DNA of 64,000 bases from contig NC_134033.1 in the NCBI RefSeq assembly GCF_964204645.1, positions 4,151,631 through 4,215,630 of the forward strand, given 5' to 3'. Positions 1-12,059 of this stretch are shown piece after piece. Position numbers and translations under genes: made by a program. Each line of letters begins with the position of its first letter. Position 1 is the first letter of the stretch. Source of the DNA: Tubulanus polymorphus (lineage: Eukaryota > Nemertea > Palaeonemertea > Tubulaniformes > Tubulanidae). The notes below the pieces were generated by a model. It was not told where the DNA came from and did not search any database. It saw only the letters and a list, made by a program, of their open reading frames with translations.

Positions 1-753
1 ACAACCGCTTATAGAAGCCAACTCTTCACCAGTTACATTATAGGTACATAACACGGAATGCGCTTTATCTTTTGTATCATCGAAAGGTTTTAATATCCAT
101 TTAACCGATTGAATATACGTAATTTCATTTCTGGTCACCAGTGGTTTGATAACTTTAAATCCGTCGCGGTCCATTGTCAGTATAGCGCCATATTGATGTC
201 GATATTGAAATTCGCTGACCAAATTGTTCATATCGCTTTCAGTATTTGAAGTGAGTCTTACTATTTCGGCGCGGATGCTGTGACACATTTTTCTAGCACT
301 CCGAATATTCAAACCTCGATTGTTTTTCCAGTCGGTTTGTATTTGATAACATTGTCCGAAAATAGTTACCCAACCTCTTGGACAGGTTGAATTAATCAAA
401 GTAATATCGGGAATCATTTGATCTATGGTTTTATTTAGTTCTGTATTTGTTGAATTGTTCGCGTCGTTTATCGTTGAATTGTGTTTGTTTTTGATGTCGA
501 TTCTCTCGGATTCACAAATGAATGTCGTGTGCGTCTCCTCGATTTGACACGGGAATCGAACCCAGTTCGCCGATCCTCGTGGATTATTCAGTATCATCGC
601 CGTACACGGCATATTCACGTCATTTATCGGTTGTTTTCTTAGCGGAGATATCAATCCTCGAATAACTTCTGGTATCGTTTCATTAATAACAGGTTTATAC
701 CACTCTGTGTAGCTCAATGGTTTACCGTCAGTCCACGTGTAATAACCATCATT
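1..753 (-). CDS. C-type lectin-like exon, runs off left edge
   Basis: Reading from the acceptor at 754-756 (GAAACAG/AATGATGG), the frame is open to the window edge. It completes the upstream lectin fold (GYYTWTDGKPLSYTEWY, a WTDG motif), then passes a CQIEE...FICE segment, an Asn/Thr-rich linker with N-glycosylation sites, and enters a second lectin-like domain (CPRGWVTIFGQCYQI). At least two C-type lectin-like domains are therefore present. No membrane anchor is seen before the edge. Confidence 0.7.
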
Positions 754-834
754 CTGTTTCGTGAAGAAAATGAAATATATCACTTCTTTATAAATCTTTC
801 TATTTTAATTAATATTTGAATACATTAGTCTTAC

Positions 835-1683
835 CTTCCATTTTAATCCAATCAACATTATGAGCGCTTTTAATGTGTACGCCATTCGGAGAAGTTTTGT
901 AGCGAATAATCTTTTGATTGAAATCATTTCCTGTTCTGAGTTGATACTGAGTAGATGTCCCGCGTACCTCTGTCTACAGTATATTTCAGCGTTTTCCCAA
1001 TTCAGACGTTCATCTCTGATGAATTTGATGCAAGAAATTCCGGAATCCTGAAATCCTTGTTTACAGTAGAAATCATCGAAATGTTTAATCGGTAACGACT
1101 CGTGTAAAGTGTATTGTATTTGAAATGTCGGAATTCTATTGTTTACTTCAAAACGTAAAGTATTATCTGATATACTATAAAATATAAGTCCACGAACCGC
1201 GTTATTTTCACATATTAAAGTTTCATGTTGAGTTTCAATGGTTTTGAAATATTTCCCATTAAGAAAGGGTTCGTAATTGATTGATTGTATGAAAATGATC
1301 GGATCTTTTCGACCGAATCTGTCTGTTTCACATGATACTGATCCAATAAATTTCACAATAAATCTGTAATATTGAAATATATTTTGTTGTATCGGGTTTT
1401 CAAATCTATATGAAATCGACTTTGATGTACTTCCTGCCGAACCCGGGTAGTTCGGTGACTGCACTAGTCCACATTTATCTTTAGTAGTAACTGGAAGAAA
1501 TGAGCTGTCAAATCCAAAACTAACCGCTTTTTTCACTCCTAGACATTTACGACGTAGTTTAAATATTAGTGGATACTGCCAGAATCCAAACCCATCGACT
1601 GTGAAATCTACAGTGTTTAATACGAGACTGTTATTAAGAAACTGATTACTCAAACTCAGAAACTGATCACATCGCCAAGACAT
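835..1683 (-). CDS. CUB plus C-type lectin exon
   Basis: The first third contains a CUB motif (CGLVQSPNYPGS). The last third starts a C-type lectin-like domain: GISCIKF, then NWENAEIYCRQRYAGHLLSI, the typical first half with its early cysteine. The exon closes at the donor TGGAAG/GTAAGAC and continues in phase 0 in the exon at 1-753, which supplies the WTDGKPL half of the fold. Acceptor is TTTTCTCAAG before ATGTCTTGG; the apparent Met need not be a start. A carbohydrate- or pattern-recognition role is inferred from the family. Confidence 0.7.
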
Positions 1684-1704
1684 CTTGAGAAAACATTTAT
1701 TAAT

Positions 1705-2190
1705 TTAATATTCGTGTTCTGATAATATGTGAATATTTTTCGAGCGAAGGCGTCGATTTTCAGGTGTAATCACGAGACAGTGTGACGTCATATTGATCTG
1801 ACGTTCTTCATCCTGTAGAACGTAACCGTCACAATCAGTAGGAGCAAATCGAAGAGATGATCTGAAAGGATCACCATCTGTTAACTGATTGTTATAGTAA
1901 TAAGCGTATGCTACTACAGTAACCGGTCCACCTGATGTAATCAGGCTGACGACAGATCGACCGTAGTATGAACCAGGACAATACGGACCATAGCGTCTAG
2001 CTGTGAAATTACTACCATCAAATATATAAAAACCAGCTCGATCACAGTTTTCTGATAGCACTGTTAGTTTCAACAGTTCTTCGTAGATGTTCACTTTCCA
2101 GTTTAGTTGTAATGTAGTTACACGATACAATGTATTCTTTGATCTCGGGATCAATTGATTAGCTGTTAAACCATTCGCGCCCACATCATT
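1705..2190 (-). CDS. Second exon of the CUB protein
   Basis: It begins after a good acceptor (TTATATTTCAG/AATGATG) and continues the upstream exon in phase 0. It encodes a CUB-like segment (DRAGFYIFDGSNF, then SSLRFAPTDCDGYV). The reading frame runs to a TAA at 1705 just before the next exon. The 3' boundary is uncertain because no consensus donor lies close to the next acceptor at 1684, so either the splice site is weak or one transcript ends here. Same strand and domain type as its neighbours favour one gene. Confidence 0.6.
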   Translation of the reverse strand, partial: NDVGANGLTANQLIPRSKNTLYRVTTLQLNWKVNIYEELLKLTVLSENCDRAGFYIFDGSNFTARRYGPYCPGSYYGRSVVSLITSGGPVTVVAYAYYYNNQLTDGDPFRSSLRFAPTDCDGYVLQDEERQINMTSHCLVITPENRRLRSKNIHILSEHEY

Positions 2191-2491
2191 CTGAAATATA
2201 AGAGAATCGATTACAACATTGAACGTTTACAATACGACAATTCTAAACTCCTTACGACTTAGAATTAGATAAATATATCAATAACAGTTCAAGATGTTCC
2301 AAACTTAACCCAAATTCTCAACACCCATCATAATTAGTGTCTGCGCAAACAACATGTGTTTTGGGTCACATTGCGTTATTATTCCAAGTTTCTCGGTATA
2401 GTTTCACTGGTCAAAATCGCCATCAAAATATATGTAATTACAATGATTTTATTACACGATCCAAACTTACAAATCATTATAATACACTTAC

Positions 2492-3727
2492 CGATATCCT
2501 TGGTTTGTTGACGTAGACGTCTGATATTGTCATTGATTTCGCTTTAAATTCTATTTTCAAATTCGATCTTGAGAAATCCGATGTCGTTAAAACGCACAGA
2601 GTCACGAGAAATCCGTCTGATTTTACACTCAGGGAATTAAGATGGTTAAAACTGAGTAAAATATCAGTTCTCACAATACGTAACCCTTCCTGTTTATATA
2701 CACCAACGACACCTGGTGACGAGACGAGATCACGTGTCCAGTTGAAGACGACGTACTGCAGAACATCGACTGTGATAGACCAGCAGTATAAGTGTTTAGA
2801 CTGAGTTACTATATGTGGTATTCCATCAATTGTAGTGAGCAGTCCTGATTTATTGTAGACTTGAATTAACGGGTTAGAGATGTTCCAATCTGATATTTGG
2901 TAAACTTGCACGAGTAACTGTGACTTAAACGACAGTTTATTTGAAATGAATTCAATACGTGCTTTATTAGTTTTAGTATAAAACGATGAAGGCGGATGTC
3001 CGGTTTGTTCTCGTATAAGAGCTATAGGTTCACTGGTGCTGTTCCATCCGTCGTAAATTTGAGGACGAGTTTTAATCGGATCCTCACCTGGTCTTAATCT
3101 GAAATCTATCTCTATAAACGTTAAATTCATTGCAAACCTGTCTGGCATCTCGATCCATTCAAACAACAATTTACATCGCCGAGTAGAAATTGTGAATTTA
3201 TAACCTGTTTGAGTTGGTAATTCGTTTACTGCACGTTTTGAGCATTTATGTACAATTTTCAAACGACTCTGTTCTTCAAAACGATATATAATATAAACCC
3301 GACTACCTCGCGCTCCATCGACGTTACTCTTAAAAAACAACGAAATCAAATCGTTACTGCGGATATCTTGTTGTTTTTTTCCGGTAGCGCAGAGTTTGTA
3401 GTCGGACTCACCGACGAGAAGGTAATTTTCGTTACAGAATATCGACGGCTCGATGTCGTAGTAAACTTGAACGAGAAAACTTCCCGGTAAAGAGCTGTTG
3501 ACGAACCAACGACATTCAACACCGCGAACTAACGACGGATAGTTCGGTGAAACGATGTAACCAGACGTAGAATCGACGGAGTATTGAGTGTTGTTACAAG
3601 ATGAACTGACTGTAACAGACGCGGCTTCCTCGACAGAGTTTGCGCGATCAGCCCGCGTAAATATACAGTCTCCGCAAGCGATCAGTAAAACTACGAACAA
3701 CGCTTTCATTCGCTGCATTTTGAACAC
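2492..3727 (-). CDS. First exon of secreted/surface CUB-domain protein
   Basis: This exon starts with a signal peptide (hydrophobic MKALFVVLLIACGDC stretch about 7 residues after the first Met), so the product enters the secretory pathway. Around residues 45-150 lies a CUB domain: the SGYIVSPNYPS motif followed by a CRWFV strand and further cysteines. The remainder has CUB-like beta-rich sequence without a clear second motif. The exon ends at a strong donor (ATATCG/GTAAGTG) and joins in phase 0 to the exon at 1705-2190. CUB domains bind proteins or carbohydrate in extracellular recognition; the ligand cannot be told. Probably the N-terminus of a large CUB plus C-type lectin protein or receptor running off the left edge. 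Confidence 0.75.
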
Positions 3728-5194
3728 AATTCACGCTTCAAAACAAACACATTTCTAACTATTTCCAAGTTTGCGCGATATTTCTCATAAGAGTCGCTGC
3801 AAAGTAATGACAAGTTGTCAGAATGTTAGAAGTTGACGAATTGATCGAGTCCAATTATTTTGTAAAAAGATCTCCCATCAAACTGGCGCCAGTCTCGTAT
3901 TTCTGTTACTTTCACCTGCGCTCGGTTTCGCAGTAATTACCGCGGTTTCTAAATTTAGACGTGTTTCAATATATCGTGTTTATAATCACGTGCAATTATT
4001 TCTCTAAAAATATTTACTGTCGCTCCCGAACTGCGTTCAGTTTGTGATAATATTCTATGACATTTTCTATCTTTACCTCAAAATATTCTGCATCTCTGTA
4101 AAACATTTCGTCAATATCTGTTTTGACAATTCACACTCTACAGTCAATATAATAACTGAATTGAAGCTAAGTGAAGCGCATTGATATCTGATTGTGGTGA
4201 GTAATAGGTCTTGTTTGGTACAGATTGTTTTGAAGAAACAATAGCAACAAAGTAAGACGGGGATGACAGCGGTAGATCCGGAATCTACACCTCGGAATAC
4301 ATCTTCCTACCAAGTTTAGAAGGAATCAGAGAAAAAAAATTTTTCGCCGAAAAAAAACTCCTGGACTTACACCTTAGATTTTTGCCGTTTTTGGCCAAAA
4401 AATCGAATCTCTTCGATTTGCTTAAAATTTTAGTCCTAAATATTTTCGGGGTGCTGATTCCAAATCTGCAATCTCAAAAACCCTGGGGTCTAGGGCCTTT
4501 TTAAAATTTAAGGGGTACCCCTAAGAATTCGAATTTCTCATTTTTGAGGCCTCGGATCCTAAGAATTCTTTCAGATTTGTGATCAGCACCCCAGAATACA
4601 TGTCTATACTAAATTTCTCCGAAATTGGAGACAAAAAATATTTGACCCCTAACCCTCGTTTTAAGGGGTACCTTAGATTGCCATTTCTATGATACACCAG
4701 TAACTAGACTTAACTCTAACATAAGTCAAATTTATTAAGTTTCATGTATATTTTTAGGATGTTTGTCATCAATATGGTGGAACTATTGACGGATGTTATG
4801 GTGGTGACGATTCCCCCTTTACCTACAATCAGTAGAGAATTGATTTGAACATTATACAGACATTGATGCAGTGGAGCAGATGGACCAAGATGAACCAGGA
4901 CGAGCCCCAATAAACCAGGATGAACCAGGACGAACCCAGATAAACCAAGATGAACCAAGTAGAGTTGTGACTTGGAAGAAATGTTAGAAATTGATGTCTC
5001 ATTTCAATAGTTATCAATAGGTACGTAGGCAATCGAGGCTGGAGACATGCTAGTACATAGGAATAGGGATTTCTATTCTTAAGCCTAGTTACTGTGTGAA
5101 ACTCCCTGGCCCTGCTCCCTCTCTCTATCAATCCCTAGCCTAGCATCTAGAATGATGTTACATTGTTTACAATGTTATTACATGTATATTGTAG
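3728..5194. other. Intergenic: upstream of CUB gene, dispersed repeat, RCC1 intron
   Basis: The first ~500 bases should hold the promoter of the minus-strand CUB gene; no confident TATA element is seen. From about 4290 the sequence is a dispersed repeat, described separately. The remainder up to 5194 is probably intron of the plus-strand RCC1-like gene. Tandem GATGAACCAGGACGA-like units occur at 4885-4960. Confidence 0.4.
4290..4790. repeat. Dispersed repeat, copy 1
   Basis: About 470 bases nearly match 8596-9130. They include AAAAAAAATTTTTCGCCG, a GCCTCGGATCC block and the end TTTTTAGGATGTTTGTCATC. Both copies end with the same splice-acceptor-like TTTTTAG followed by GATGTTTGTCATCAATATGG. 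A diverged relative lies at 8320-8550. No coding capacity; class of element unknown. Confidence 0.7.
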
Positions 5195-5280
5195 ATAACA
5201 ATGATCTGTACGTGTGGGGTAGAAATAAACATGGCTCCTTAGGTTTAGGAAACATGGACGATCAATTCTTTCCGTTTAAG
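5195..5280 (+). CDS. RCC1-like repeat protein, penultimate exon
   Basis: Bounded by an acceptor (TATATTGTAG) and a strong donor (TTTAAG/GTAAGTC). The translation DLYVWGRNKHGSLGLGNMDD is a classic RCC1 beta-propeller blade motif (YVWGxNxxGxLGLG). It splices in phase to 5736-5813. Proteins with RCC1 repeats act as guanine-exchange or scaffold modules. Upstream exons are not identified in this window with confidence. Confidence 0.8.
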
Positions 5281-5735
5281 GTAAGTCTCAATTTCTCTAG
5301 ATTTAAAACACTCCTAAAGCACCACTCACTCAAAATGTTTGGTTTATTTCTACTAGACGGTGCAAAGAGTTGTCGGCTTTTAACTCAAAAACAGTAAACC
5401 TTGTCTTACTGAAATGGAGACTTGCAAAATTTATACTTGCGAAGCAAAAATCTGAGTTGAGGATCAGAAAATTCCATTAGAAAGTCAGAAAATTTCATTT
5501 CCGTCTGAATTCGACAAAAGTCCAGGAGTTTTTAGACATTTCCGAGTTAGATTGCTAGGTTTTAATTCTCGACCACAGAACTTGAATCATCAGTCAATGG
5601 GATATCACTGGTATCACATTGATTCAAGTTAGGAACAGACTCTACTGTACTGTAATAACATAGCGCACCAGAAACAACATGTGTGATACTGATGCATCAT
5701 AAATCTGATGTCTGATATTGTAAATATGATTTCAG

Positions 5736-5813
5736 GTTTCGATTCCTGGGTTAGTTCAGTCAGTTCATTGCGGAGTTGATCACATGTTCGCTTTATGCAA
5801 GACTTTTATTTGA
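5736..5813 (+). CDS. RCC1-like repeat protein, last exon
   Basis: Acceptor ATGATTTCAG is followed by VSIPGLVQSVHCGVDHMFAL, which finishes the RCC1 blade begun in the upstream exon, and then a TGA stop. Two AATAAA signals follow at 5848-5853 and 5860-5865. This confirms plus-strand orientation and a true 3' end. Confidence 0.8.
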   Translation, partial: VSIPGLVQSVHCGVDHMFALCKTFI

Positions 5814-5847
5814 TATTTAACTCTGATGCACATTTTTCACTGAAAGA

Positions 5848-5865
5848 AATAAATTTCACAATAAA
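5848..5865 (+). terminator. Polyadenylation signals of the RCC1-like gene
   Basis: Two AATAAA hexamers lie 35-52 bases after the stop codon. Confidence 0.6.
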
Positions 5866-6436
5866 TTGATTATTCACTAATTTTGTGGTGGTTGTAACTG
5901 ATTTTCTGTTCTAGTTTAAGTGGAATCTCGTTGATATGAATCTTGTGGGATGCAATTGTTGAATCAAACTGGTTTCGTCTTTACACAGATTTGTCGTATT
6001 AACGAGGTTCAACTGAAGTTTTTCCAGTTGTTTGCGCCAATTTGTGGTTGGGAGAGTTTGATTTTAACCCTGACCAAGAAGGGTCGACCTTAATAGGAGG
6101 TTTAATGGTTCACGTGCTGCAACTTTGATGATAGCGTTGGATGAATGCACTTTTTTGGAGAATAAAATTTAATTTGCTTTAGATTCTGTCTGTGGCATGT
6201 GAGTCTACCTCTTTACCGCTTTATGCAATTAGATTCCGTTGACAGAAGAGTTCTATCAAAAATGGCTTGAAAATCGTTTCAAAAAGAAGATCCCCTTTCC
6301 AAAAGCTTAAAAAATAATTGAATTATTCATAGAAAACGGAATCGTGGTGAATAATGAACGAAATTCGGCTAAAATAATATCTGTATTACTTGCATGCCAC
6401 AGTAAGATTGCGAGGCTGGGTTAGATATCAACCGTA

Positions 6437-7041
6437 CAGTGCTGCCCCTATGAATAACGACAGCGGAATTTCTGTGAACTAAAATAGCGCCGCCGGAATA
6501 TGAATTTCCCAATTACGTACAATACGGACCAGTGTGGCACCTAATTCTATTAAATATTAAACTATGAATACTCTATAATTTTTTAATGAAATTTTCTTAT
6601 TTTTTAGGTAACGATATTCAATTTTGATAGCTAAAATTCACTTTCTTATCAATTAATTAGTATTTATATTCAGAATAGGTTATTCATTTATGTTTTTGAA
6701 TGATAATTTATCCTCTGAATTGACAAAATTTCCATATTTTTTCTTCGATATATTTTAATTGCGCGCAAATAATCAGGGAACATTCAAACACCTGTCGCTC
6801 TCTGCCAGACGATACTAGAAATATCCCGATTCAAATTTACTCTTTTAAGGTTAATTCTCTTATAGAATGATTGTTTGGTTCAAACGTTTCAGAGCAGTTG
6901 AAAGATTTTGAGAATTCCCTCGGAATCCGGCCCGCAAATCGGTAATTAGTTCGTCCACTACGGCTGTCCGAAGACTCTGGCAAGCGAGTATTAAGTTAGT
7001 TCACGTTTTCCCCGCTATCGTTATATGCAGGGGCAGCACTA
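6437..7041. mobile_element. hAT-like MITE
   Basis: The ends are imperfect inverted repeats of about 30 bases: CAGTGCTGCCCCTATG at the left and GCAGGGGCAGCACTA at the right, followed inward by AACGACAGCGG and CCGCTATCGTT. The CAGTGCTGCCCC end is typical of hAT elements. No ORF. An 8-bp target duplication is not evident, so it is old or the boundary is shifted. Confidence 0.6.
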
Positions 7042-7844
7042 GACGGTCGACATGGAAATCGCGCACTGTGGAGCTCGCTCAATTCAATCTCTTAATTCTT
7101 TATTTACAATGAAACTAAGTCTCTCAATTGATAAAGACTTTAAAGCCACAATGATTCCCAACGTACGAGCTTTGATATTGGTTTAAAAGATAAGAATTCA
7201 TGAGATTTCGTGCCCTCACAGACACTCGGACTTTACAGACACGTCCACCACAGGGACTTGGAGTCAAGTGTTTAACGGTAACCTTGTCCTTGCTGTGGTC
7301 ACTTTCACTTGGCCGTTTAAAGTAAGACATACGTAAGAATAAGAATTCACAAGATTTCATGTCCTCAGGGACACACAGGGGGACCTCACAGACACAGGGA
7401 CCTCGGCACTCAGTGTCAATAACCACTTTCACTAGCCAGGCGGCGCCGCATGCACGACATGGTGCAGGTGATAGTTTCACAAATCTTGATGAGCTGTTGT
7501 TACAATTCCTGTTAATTCCTCCTCTTTTCCACATGTTCAGCAGGTTACCATCACCAGCTGAATCGACCAGTTTCACCATCTTACTCCCACAGTGGCCGAG
7601 TATATCAGTTACGTAAAAACAATCTGTTAATCCAGTAAAGTTGTGAAAACTTTTGCATAAGCCTTTACTAGTATGTCTGAGAGTTTGAGTTTGAGTTTGT
7701 TAATGTGTTTTTCTAGAGACTGTTTCAGTTTCATATTTCAGGTTTTCCTCTCTGGACTGTCATTGCTAAACTTCATCACAAATACTGGATATGGACTTCA
7801 ACTGAAATTCTTCAGTTTTACTTCTTCAGTCAACTTCTTTCGGA
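7042..7844. other. Repeat-rich intergenic, no supported gene
   Basis: A ~150-base imperfect duplication (7185-7310 and 7335-7440, units starting AAGAATTCA) gives long Cys-containing frames on both strands. No family is recognisable and no splice pattern is seen, so no gene is called. Confidence 0.4.
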
Positions 7845-7849
7845 CTAGT

Positions 7850-7995
7850 GAACTTACCGGACTACTAGTGAACTAACCGTACTGTATGTGAACTTACCGG
7901 ACTACATGTGAACTATATTTGCACTAACCGGACTACTAGTGAACTAACTGGACTACATGTGAACTTACCGAACTACATGTGAACTAACTGGACTA
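7850..7995. repeat. Minisatellite, 20-23 bp units
   Basis: About seven degenerate copies of a GTGAACTAACCGGACTAC-type unit in direct array. Confidence 0.8.
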
Positions 7996-8319
7996 AAAGT
8001 CGATTGATACTCGTAAAAAATAATCAGTGGTTGACTCCTGAAGGTGTGGAACTCTGTATGTGGAATTGTGGAACTCAGTGGACTATTATTACTGCTAGAC
8101 AAGGGAGGAGAGACTTGTGTGAGTAGAATTTCTTTTATGTTTCAAAAACAATTATGAGAGAGCAGTTTATCTGTAAACATAGTGTTTACTGAGTGTCATA
8201 AGAATTGTCAATGGAGTTATTTATAGCAGCCTGTAATTGTGTGGCAGGAATTATAATTCAGGGTTTTAGTGAGAGTATCAATTTCTGCCTTAAAAATTAA
8301 TTGAATACTTGGCTCAATA

Positions 8320-9130
8320 GATAAAATTGTATTTTTGGACCAAATTTCATCAAAATTTGTGACGAAAATAAGGGTCAAAACACAAAATCCTGAATATCTC
8401 ATTTTAGAGGCCTCAGATCCAAAAACTAACTTCATATTCGTGATCAGCACACCAAAAAACATGTCTGTACCAAATTTTATTAAAATTGGGCCAAAAAAAT
8501 ATTTTGATTTTGTACCCCATTTTTGGGGTGCATATTTTGGGCATTAAAACCCTTATTTGCCAATGAAGATGAATTCCGATTCAAAATCTGATTGCATATC
8601 CGGAATCTACACCACAGAATACATCTTCCTACCAAGTTTACAAGGAATCAGAGAAAAAAAATTTTTCGCCGAAAAAAAACTCCTTAGATTTTTGCCGTTT
8701 TTGGCCAAAAAATCGAATCTCTTCGATTTGCTTAAAATTTTAGTCCTTACTATTTTCAGGGGCGCTGATTCCAAATCTGCAATCAGATTTTGAATATCTC
8801 GAAAATTCTGGGGTCCAAGGCCTTTTGACAATTTAGGGGTCCCCCCAAAAATTTGAATTTCTCATTTTTGGGGCCTCGGATCCGAAAAATTCTTTCAGAT
8901 TTGTAATCAGCACCCCAGAATACATGTATATACTGAATTTCATCGAAATCGGAGACAAAAAATATTTGACCCCTGACCCTCATTTTGGGGGTACCTTAGA
9001 TTGCCATTTCTCTGATACACCGGTAACTAGACTTAACTCTAACTCTGTATGTTTGATTGATGGCCTTAAATCTATTAAGTTTCATGTATATTTTTAGGAT
9101 GTTTGTCATCAATATGGTGGAACTATGATC
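8320..9130. repeat. Dispersed repeat, copies 2 (8596-9130) and diverged 3 (8320-8550)
   Basis: 8596-9130 closely matches 4290-4790 in the same orientation, including the end TTTTTAGGATGTTTGTCATC. 8320-8550 repeats the AAATTTCATCAAAAT / GCCTCAGATCC part in diverged form. The paralogous copies lie 4.3 kb apart. Confidence 0.7.
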
Positions 9131-9354
9131 AGGACTACATCAGATGGTGTGGGCAGTGTTCAAACTCAGCGACAGGATAAACAAACAAACGAACTCATAT
9201 TGGGAGAACTTGACTTCAGTTATAGTGAACTTTATGTCCACGAGGACAAAATAATAACATTACTGCTGATGGGATAAATATCTGTTTGAACTAGAAACTG
9301 TAAACGGCATTCTAGATAGAAAACAAGAGGAACATAAGTTCAGGTGATATGCCA
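9131..9354. other. No feature seen
   Basis: Unremarkable A+T-biased sequence after the dispersed repeat. Confidence 0.3.
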
Positions 9355-9545
9355 TCCTATCCTCTCTATCTCTTTCTATCCTCTCTCATTCTCACTCTCT
9401 CCTCACTCTGTTTCACTCTCATCTCTCCTCACTCTGTCTCATTCTCACTCTCTCCTCACTCTGTTTCACTCTCATCTCTTCTCACTCTCTCATCTCTCCT
9501 CCTTTCTCTTACTCTGTCTCTGCCCACTCTTGTCTCATTCTCTAT
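9355..9545. repeat. CT-rich simple repeat
   Basis: Degenerate CTCTCCTCACTCTGTCTCATT units on the plus strand; apparent Leu/Ser-rich frames through it are artefacts. Confidence 0.85.
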
Positions 9546-9547
9546 TA

Positions 9548-9599
9548 CCATCTACCGGGTTGAAATGGGAACTAGTTCCTGTCTCGCCCGGTAGATGGC
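9548..9599. repeat. 52-base hairpin
   Basis: CCATCTACCGGG and CCCGGTAGATGG form outer arms around the perfect palindrome GGAACTAGTTCC. It sits at the end of the CT repeat. Confidence 0.6.
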
Positions 9600-9664
9600 A
9601 TTATTTTTTTGATAAAATTTGCTTAAGCAATGGATAAATATGAGTTCCTCTGTGTGCTGCCAGC

Positions 9665-9725
9665 ACGTCCCTATAGCGTAGTGGCTGGACTGCTAGTCGA
9701 ATGGTTGGTGGTTCAAATCCCATTT
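9665..9725 (+). mobile_element. tRNA-derived SINE head
   Basis: TAGCGTAGTGG fits an internal A box and GGTTCAAATCC a B box of RNA polymerase III, spaced as in a tRNA. The acceptor stem does not pair and no CCA-ready end exists, so this is a SINE head and not a tRNA gene. Confidence 0.5.
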
Positions 9726-10029
9726 TAGTTGATATTAAATATTGATGTTTCAATAAAATGTTGAATTTTACTTTTGCAAACAAGCTGTAAGAAATTCCTA
9801 CTTTTCTTTGATTTGTACTTTGCGTTTGTCCTTTCCTATTTGACTTTGTCCTTTCCTTGATTGTGTAAGCGGAAGAGTTCTTTCCGGAGCAGTGTCGAGT
9901 ATGAAGTTGTGAGGGGAAGAGTCCTTTCCGGAGCCCGAGACAGATATTTTTAGTAAGACGAGCATTTTATGTAGATGGACGTTTATTTATTTACGTTACT
10001 TTATAACATGCGGCAAAACGAAATAATGA

Positions 10030-10375
10030 CGGAGTAGAGTCTGCGTCTCGAGGTTTGGAGATGGTGCTTTAGTCGGAGTAGAGTCTGCGTCTCGAGGTTT
10101 GGAGATGGTGCTGTAGTCGGAGTAGAGTCTGCGTCTCGAGGTTTGGAGATGGTGCTTTAGTCTGAGTAGAGTCTGCGTCTCGAGGTTTGGAGATGGTGCT
10201 TTAGTCGGAGTAGAGTCTGCGTCTCGAGGTTTGGAGATGGTGCTTTAGTCGGAGTAGAGTCTGCGTCTCGAGGTTTGGAGATGGTGCCTTAGTCGGAGTA
10301 GAGTCTGCGTCTCGAGGTTTGGAGATGGTGCTTTAGTCGGAGTTGAGTCTGCGTCTCGAGATTTGAAGATGTTGC
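10030..10375. repeat. 44-bp tandem array, about 8 copies
   Basis: Unit beginning GGAGTAGAGTCTGCGTCTCG, nearly identical between copies; the final copy is degenerate. Homogeneity implies recent expansion. Confidence 0.95.
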
Positions 10376-11860
10376 TGTAACTCAAATATAGCCGGCTGAA
10401 AAACAAATCGGATAATCGTCAAGCTATTGAAGATTGAATATGCAAAATGTAAGGATGGGTGTAGTTTAATATAATTACCTTATCTTAATGTAAAGATACC
10501 GAAACAGCAAAATGTGGGTTGATGCGGTTCCCAATGCAGCAGCAGCAGCAGACTAGTTAGGACGTTGCGACAAACGAGTTGTGTACATGTAGTTGTCAGT
10601 AGTAGCGAACTGGTTTCGGTTTAACCCTAAAAAGACACAATATTCATAATGTATGAATGTGCGCGAAATAGAACATCGGAAATCAGCGACAACAGCAACT
10701 CGTCTTCATCAGCAAATTAGCCGTCATCTGTTTGTAGTTGAAATCAGACATCAACAGCAGCAGCAGCAGTATCGGGATCTCCACCGCAATCATCAGCATC
10801 AACAGCCGCCAGTCTCATCTTGCGTTCTCAATCGCTAGGCGTCACAAATTCCTTCACGTTCCAGTCTCTCCTAACATCATCAGCCGCTTATCAGTAGGTT
10901 GTTTGCTTAAAGCCACACGTTCTTCACGCCTTGTTGCAGAGCTCTTATAGGTCGACCTTCATCACTGGACATCGGTTCTCGGACTGGCGCCGGGCGGCTC
11001 GAACCGCGCTTCTAATACCTACGTCAACCAATCAACGACGGTGCAGCATCGATGCGACCGGAATGGGTCAATCAGAAAGCTCGATCGCGCATTCCTGTGA
11101 CAGACCCGAGTCCGTGACGCTAATCCGAAAGAACTATTCAATTCGTGCCAAACATTTTCAATGGGGCTTACAGGTCATCGAGTTTAATTCGACTATTCAT
11201 AGAGGCACATATTGTTTAAGATAGAAATATCGAATGCTACGATTTTTGCCTAAAATTGTAAGCTGAAATTTTATCTAAACTATCCAACAAACTTTAGTGT
11301 AGATTTCCCTTCTATTTACGTCTGGTTTTGAACTATAATACCGGCTCAATTTTACTATTTTCGAGTTTTGCTTTAGGATATCGAAGTTTGCTTAAGGGTT
11401 TGTGCAGTGACGCGGCACTATTGTGTAGTAGAGCGTATGGCAGGTCTCCAGTGAGTGATTCTCTATTGGATAGAGTCGTTTTCAATCCGAATTTATACAC
11501 AAGTTCACCAGACATCGCCGCGTACACTTCTTTAACCGAAATCTGGTGAAGTTAAAAAAATTATCAAAGTTTTATCATCAGTTGAGAAAGAACTGTGATT
11601 GATCACCGCGTGCGCTGCTTGTACCGAATAGTCGCTTGGATTTCTTCAGTTCGAGGAATTGAATAAATATAAAAAAATTTCCCAAACCCTCACCACTAAA
11701 CTTAAAATAACAAACTAATATTGTAAAAAAGTCGAAGGTCCCTGGGGGAATTACTCCGCAGCCTGGACCGGTATTGTGGGATAAATAAATAATTCAGCCA
11801 GAAACGACTGAATTAAACATAATTTACCCCACACCAGTTATTTTGTAGGACTCACGCATT
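10376..11860. other. Intergenic, no supported gene
   Basis: Contains short CAG/CAA tracts near 10535-10555 and 10750-10770. Frames at 10653-11224 and 11328-11549 have no recognisable domain and no convincing splice context. Confidence 0.35.
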
Positions 11861-11869
11861 AGCAACCTC

Positions 11870-12012
11870 ATTCCAGGGAGGACAGTACTCTCGACTCGCC
11901 CGCTTACCGGAGATCATTTGCCACATCCTGACCCGCCTCCTCCGAGACTCGAACCCGGGCCACAGCGGTGACACGCTAGTCGCCGACCGACTAAGCCATC
12001 CGGTCCGCCCGA
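11870..12012 (-). mobile_element. tRNA-derived SINE, minus strand
   Basis: Read on the minus strand, TGGCTTAGTCGG fits an A box and GGGTTCGAGTCTC a B box, spaced about 40 bases apart, followed by about 80 bases of body. Another B-box-like GGGTTCGAATCCC lies at about 12345 on the same strand. Confidence 0.5.
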
Positions 12013-12059
12013 TTGTGATTGGAAAACATTCTAACATGTAACTACGTGTAACCATGTTA

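Noticed and set aside
7124-7579. 151-codon Cys-containing minus-strand frame
   Set aside because: It overlaps an imperfect duplication, has frames open on both strands and no recognisable domain or splice sites.
9344-9637. Leu/Ser/His-rich frames
   Set aside because: Translation of a CT-rich simple repeat.
9665-9725. tRNA gene
   Set aside because: A and B boxes are present, but the acceptor and anticodon stems do not pair; more likely a SINE head.
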